The notes beneath the pieces are model-generated. The model was not told the DNA's origin. It made no database searches and saw nothing but the letters and a program-made list of their open reading frames with translations. The translations under genes were made by a program, and so were the position numbers. Below, piece after piece: positions 57,501 through 60,000 of a DNA stretch of 60,000 nucleotides (its first letter is position 1; each line of letters opens with the position of its first letter). The stretch lies in NCBI GenBank assembly GCA_009760855.2, contig WPIO01000001.1, positions 8,866,501 to 8,926,500 on the forward strand, given 5' to 3'. The stretch is from Cristatella mucedo. Its lineage: Eukaryota > Bryozoa > Phylactolaemata > Cristatellidae.

Positions 57501-60000
57501 ATTAGGATGCAGCTGTGTACACCTTGTGTGTGATGACCTTGCGGCTTTCAAGCTGAAGATGCTTTTATGTTTTGTTTTACGATGCACCCCCACACACATT
57601 GCTTCCAGATGATGCCATATCTCCTCACGAATCGGTCGACGTCAACATTTGAAGCCTGATCTAGTAGTATGTGGTGGCGCCGGCTCACAGAATCCTCGTT
57701 TTTAACCGACGAACCATCATCCCCTCAGCCTGCAATGTGTTTTTAGCAGCTGTGGCCCTCTTCAGTGCAGCAGCAGCAGTGGCTGCAGCTGCCATTCAGG
57801 GCTGGCCATCGCATGCCATTCGAGGGCTGATCACATCTACGTCGCCTGGCTGCTGCTGCTGGACGCGGGGCTCTGCTTAGCTGCCCTTAGCGTGCCTGAG
57901 TCGATCTGAGGGTCGCTGCTATCGGCGGCCAGCGATCGGCTGCACGCCTGTTGATGCTGGGCAAGCCCCGCTGCTCGTCGTGCTCGCTTGGTCGGTCGAC
58001 TGCCTTTGGTGGCGTGCCATCTAGTGGATGGATCTAATGGATTGCGCACCAATGCCGGCAGGTGTACGTTCGGCTCGGCCTGTACCACGGCACAGAGGCG
58101 ATATGCACGTTCGTCGACACGCAGCCGGCACCGTCGGGCAAGCCTCTGTGGAACGAGTGGCTCGAGTTTGACATCCTGCTGTCCGACATTCCGCATGCCG
58201 CCAAGCTCTGCATGGGCCTGTGCTTCATACCGAAGGCCAAAAAAAAGCCGAAGGGCGGGATGCCGGTGAGAGCCACTGCCTGCCTGCCTGCCTGCCTGCC
58301 GCAGCTCTGAGAGAGCTAGCGACGCCTACTTTTTTTTGGCTCTAGCTGCTCATTGGCGATCGACAACCTGGACTGACTAGTTGCTCAGTAGCCTTGACCT
58401 TGGTCATCTCATGCGATCCCTTCCCCCACCGCATGCCTCTCTCCATGTAGTTGTGGTAGCAGTGTACTATTGGCCGTGAGACAAATTCAGTGCTGTTCTC
58501 TGATTTGCGTTCCTAGCCATTTCTGCAGTGGATGTGGCCATGCCCGTGTGCATGAGACATCTACTGTTAGCATCCTACCGGATGCGCACAGATGTAATGG
58601 GGGAGGCTGCTGCCTGCGACTGCTGCTTCGCTCAGCGGTTGCCGCCTCTTCCATGGCAGCCCCAGAGGTGGGGGCAGAGCTGATGCTGGTTCTCATGCTA
58701 TCGCCACATCCTTAAGACGAGCTCGCTTCCCCGGGCTGCACCTTTTGGGTTTAGTTTGGTTTCTAGCACTTTCTAGCCTATTATGCTCTCGTCGGACAGG
58801 TGCACACGTGCTTGGCCTGGGGCAATGTGAACCTCTTCGATTTTGCCGGTCGCATGCACTACGACAAGAAGCGCATTTTCCTCACCCAGGCGACGAGCGA
58901 CGACCTGCTGAATCCGCTGTGCGGCCAGTTCGGTAGGCCGGCGTGCAGAAGGAGTCCACCCGCGTGCCTGCTCGCTCTCTAGCGCCAGGTGGCTGCTGCT
59001 GCTGCTATGGTGTTGCCTGCTGCACCACCGTTTTGCCAGCCCATTGCTCGCTGCTCTTCTGCTGCGCCACCAGCAGCTGGCAGCGAGTGCTGTGCGTTTT
59101 TCTCTCCGCTCACCTCGCGGCTCGGCTGCACGTGCCCGAATGCTGTAGCCACGAGCCAGAGCCAAGGCGTGCCGTGCCTGGACATCGAGTTCGAGAGGTT
59201 CGCGCATCCCGTCAGCTTCCCCAGTCAGCTGCAAGTGCAAGAGTATGGCCGGTGGTTAGAGAGGAGCAGTCCGCCTCCGCAGGTAAGCGCTGAGGCAGCT
59301 GCGGCACTGTTAATGCTGGGCGGCCATTGCTGGGCGGCCATTGCTGGGCGGCCATTGCTGGGCGGCCATTGCTGGGCGGCCATTGCTGGGCGGCCATTGC
59401 TGGGCGGCCATTGCTGGGCGGCCATTGCTGGGCGGCCATTGCTGGGCGGCCATTGCTGGGCGGCCATTGCTGGGCGGCCATTGCTGGGCGGCCATTGCTG
59501 GGCGGCCATTGCTGGGCGGCCATTGCTGGGCGGCCATTGCTGGGGGCGGCCATTGCTGGGCGGCCAGTGCTGGGCGGCCATTGCTGGGGGCCATTGCTGG
59601 GGGCGGGCCATTGCTGGGCGGCCATGCGGGCCATTGCTGGGCGGCCATTGCTGGGCGGCCATTGCTGGGCGGCCATTGCTGGGCGGCCATTGCTGGGCGG
59701 CCATTGCTGGGCGGCCATTGCTGGGCGGCCATTGCTGGGCGGCCATTGCTGGGCGGCCATTGCTGGTGGCAGTGATCGCCAAGCAGGCGGGCCGTTTGCT
59801 AGCGATGCGCTCGGATATTTGCTCATCGAGAAGGATGCGGCTGTCCGGCGTTCCTAAGCTCGAGTGAGCAGTGTTTGGCGACCGGCGAAGAGCCGGCGCT
59901 GCACCGGCGTCGCACCTTGCTGCCGCCACCATCGACATCAATCGCTTGTTTGCATGTGCGCAGCCGATTCCGAGTGAGCAGGAGGCGGAGCAGATAGCAG
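45858..60000 (+). CDS. PIK3CA: PI3-kinase class IA catalytic subunit p110-alpha, N-terminal half
   Basis: Eight complete coding exons and the start of a ninth (45858-46203, 51014-51292, 55612-55883, 56085-56202, 56795-56916, 58062-58265, 58800-58932, 59149-59282, 59964 onward) join in frame to about 548 residues. The start [15 protein letters not shown] closely matches vertebrate p110-alpha. Domains: adaptor-binding (about 1-110, with CLLPNGI and REEKIL), Ras-binding (about 209-330, with [11 protein letters not shown] and [10 protein letters not shown]), and C2 (about 355-515, with [10 protein letters not shown] and [12 protein letters not shown]). The enzyme makes PIP3 from PIP2 at the plasma membrane. 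Helical and kinase domains lie beyond the window. The ABD-RBD linker is about 25 residues longer than in human. Intron 4 starts with GC; intron 8 holds a minisatellite. Confidence 0.98.
46778..47290 (-). mobile_element. Tc1/mariner-like transposase remnant 2
   Basis: The minus strand has [15 protein letters not shown] (first catalytic Asp region) and VYAQVWR. After a frame change it reads [40 protein letters not shown] and [20 protein letters not shown] (second Asp region, MDNDPK..A), then [10 protein letters not shown]. Broken by frameshifts, so inactive. Clearly a different subfamily from the remnant at 31430. No terminal repeats were identified. Confidence 0.88.
48140..49090 (-). repeat. 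L2-like LINE copy D, interrupted by a SINE
   Basis: The two parts, 48140-48667 and 48850-49090, align with adjacent stretches of copy B on the minus strand (for example GTGCAGGTCGGTGATAAG, then AGTGAGTTGTTCAAGTC and GCATGGTCCAACTTGGATGT). The gap is filled by a SINE. Frames are destroyed. Confidence 0.8.
48685..48845 (-). repeat. tRNA-headed SINE (family 1) nested in LINE
   Basis: The minus strand reads CTCGGTCCCGAGTTCGAATT, GGGCGATCCTTTATCGCAG, CGGTGGTGATAGCCGTAAAG and TCGCTATACAAAAGATGC, and ends AAATCAGCTA. It matches the copy at 22445 closely and splits LINE copy D. Confidence 0.82.
49095..49240 (+). repeat. Interspersed repeat, matches 22640-22800
   Basis: Shares GGTTAGTG.GACCT, GGAAAGCAC, AAAAAAGACAAGTT and AAGCTGAGTGGAA in the same order as 22640-22800. 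Confidence 0.5.
50874..50936. repeat. (GT/GC)n microsatellite
   Basis: Alternating purine-pyrimidine run GCGTGT/GTGT/GCGC about 80 bp before PIK3CA coding exon 2; such runs can take Z-form. Confidence 0.9.
51014..51292 (+). CDS. PIK3CA: PIK3CA coding exon 2 (linker)
   Basis: Acceptor TCTTGTCTAG and donor G|GTATGG. Encodes [20 protein letters not shown] and LDVCREVV, then a longer than usual linker ending [11 protein letters not shown]. Confidence 0.95.
51438..51498. repeat. (TC)30 microsatellite
   Basis: An uninterrupted TC run in the second PIK3CA intron. A short GT run follows at 51599-51621. Confidence 0.96.
51900..52575 (+). repeat. L2-like LINE copy C, 5'-truncated
   Basis: Begins at the C-terminal part ([25 protein letters not shown]), continues through [19 protein letters not shown] to a broken end. 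The full 3' UTR and tail AGGAAGAGATTGAGTTCTCT with ATT repeat follow. Close to copies A and B. Confidence 0.9.
54230..54560 (+). repeat. CR1/L2-like LINE 3' end
   Basis: [19 protein letters not shown] resembles the end of the element at 29590-30800. The tail has ACAGATTTAGTTCTCTCAGG and an ATT repeat. Confidence 0.75.
54620..54780 (-). repeat. LINE 3' tail fragments, two in series
   Basis: Minus-strand tail-like pieces at about 54640-54695 and 54720-54780, the second with AGAGATCAAACTCTCTTAGG and ATGCTATACACAAATTG. Confidence 0.55.
55612..55883 (+). CDS. PIK3CA: PIK3CA coding exon 3 (Ras-binding domain)
   Basis: Acceptor CTCTGTTCAAG and donor AAG|GTCTGT. Encodes [29 protein letters not shown] and [18 protein letters not shown]. 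Confidence 0.96.
56085..56202 (+). CDS. PIK3CA: PIK3CA coding exon 4 (Ras-binding domain, GC donor)
   Basis: Acceptor CTTTGCTTTGCAG and donor G|GCAAGT, a consensus GC-type donor. Encodes [20 protein letters not shown] and ends VLPSYARR. Phase 1 fits exon 5. Confidence 0.93.
56480..56570 (-). repeat. LINE 3' tail, diverged
   Basis: Minus strand: AGTGCTTAGATAGAGATCTT, ATTCTCCTAGGGTACTATAG, then an AT-rich end, in the PIK3CA intron before exon 5. Confidence 0.65.
56795..56916 (+). CDS. PIK3CA: PIK3CA coding exon 5 (RBD-C2)
   Basis: Acceptor TCTGCATTCAG and donor CAG|GTATGT. Encodes [20 protein letters not shown] and [14 protein letters not shown], start of the C2 domain. Confidence 0.93.
58062..58265 (+). 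CDS. PIK3CA: PIK3CA coding exon 6 (C2 domain)
   Basis: Acceptor ATGCCGGCAG and donor CCG|GTGAGA. Encodes [36 protein letters not shown] and a lysine-rich loop KAKKKPKGG, more basic than the human loop and likely membrane-facing. Confidence 0.97.
58275..58299. repeat. (CTGC)n microsatellite
   Basis: About six CTGC units directly after PIK3CA coding exon 6. Confidence 0.9.
58800..58932 (+). CDS. PIK3CA: PIK3CA coding exon 7 (C2 domain)
   Basis: Acceptor CGTCGGACAG and donor G|GTAGGC. Encodes [20 protein letters not shown] and [11 protein letters not shown]. Confidence 0.97.
59149..59282 (+). CDS. PIK3CA: PIK3CA coding exon 8 (end of C2)
   Basis: Acceptor AATGCTGTAG, chosen because it alone keeps the phase, and donor CAG|GTAAGC. 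Encodes [20 protein letters not shown] and ends RSSPPPQ. Confidence 0.88.
59315..59768. repeat. 14-bp minisatellite, about 32 units
   Basis: The unit is GCTGGGCGGCCATT. The first 16 and last 9-10 units are nearly identical; the middle (about 59543-59640) holds variants with extra G residues or deletions. It starts 32 bp after the donor of PIK3CA coding exon 8 and lies wholly in the intron. Because 14 is not a multiple of three, open frames cycle through a 14-residue peptide on both strands; these are not genes. Confidence 0.97.
59964..60000 (+). CDS. PIK3CA: PIK3CA coding exon 9, partial
   Basis: Acceptor GCATGTGCGCAG in phase 0. Encodes [12 protein letters not shown], comparable to the ENDKEQLKAI region before the helical domain, then runs off the window. 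Confidence 0.7.

Noticed and set aside
59315-59768. CRISPR-like array
   Set aside because: Units are directly adjacent with no spacers and the DNA is animal nuclear sequence.
58989-59941. Long open frames of 140-292 codons on both strands with [14 protein letters not shown]-type repeats
   Set aside because: They are translations of the 14-bp minisatellite, open in all frames because the unit has no stop. Only 59149-59282 of the plus frame is a real PIK3CA exon.

Overview
The window is nuclear DNA of an animal. Genes are split into short exons by GT-AG introns (plus one GC-AG intron). Long introns and spacers are full of L2/CR1-type LINE fragments, tRNA-headed SINEs, Tc1-like transposon remnants and dinucleotide microsatellites. 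The proteins are clearly animal orthologues but diverged from vertebrates, so an invertebrate or other non-mammalian metazoan is likely. I cannot name the phylum. An EF-hand gene resembling the ciliary/sperm gene EFCAB6 would fit a lineage with motile cilia.

Five protein-coding genes could be rebuilt exon by exon, with reading phase agreeing across every junction used. From left to right: (1) an EFCAB6-like EF-hand gene on the minus strand, three exons (5095-4974, 3169-2946, 2798-2577), incomplete at both ends; (2) RPL24, minus strand, complete in four exons (14250-11173), 158 aa; (3) NDUFB8, minus strand, five core exons (28298-18396), about 192 aa, with a possible extra in-frame exon; (4) TOLLIP, plus strand, seven exons (28368-39354), 304 aa; (5) PIK3CA, plus strand, first eight coding exons and the start of a ninth (45858 to the window end), covering the adaptor-binding, Ras-binding and C2 domains.

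NDUFB8 and TOLLIP are head to head with only 69 bp between their start codons, inside a GC-rich stretch holding a CCAAT box and a GC box, so they very probably share a bidirectional promoter. RPL24 has the expected ribosomal-protein promoter: a TATA-like box followed by a pyrimidine tract. The genes otherwise have unrelated roles (cytosolic translation, respiratory complex I, endosomal/Toll adaptor, PI3-kinase signalling), so nothing like an operon is implied.

The remaining sequence is mostly repeats. One L2-like LINE family recurs at least six times as 5'-truncated pieces and many more times as the bare 3' tail; the copy at 24595-25940 keeps a long open frame with the YADD motif. Two SINE families carry RNA polymerase III B-box heads, and one has a tail closely resembling the LINE tail, suggesting LINE-driven mobilisation. 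A 14-bp minisatellite of about 32 units (59315-59768) lies in a PIK3CA intron, and two perfect palindromes (30 and 24 bp) lie in NDUFB8 introns. I found no CRISPR array, no prokaryotic operon, no rRNA and no convincing free-standing tRNA gene. I see no clear new biological system; the most distinctive items are the compact divergent promoter, the LINE/SINE tail sharing, the PIK3CA minisatellite and the palindromes.
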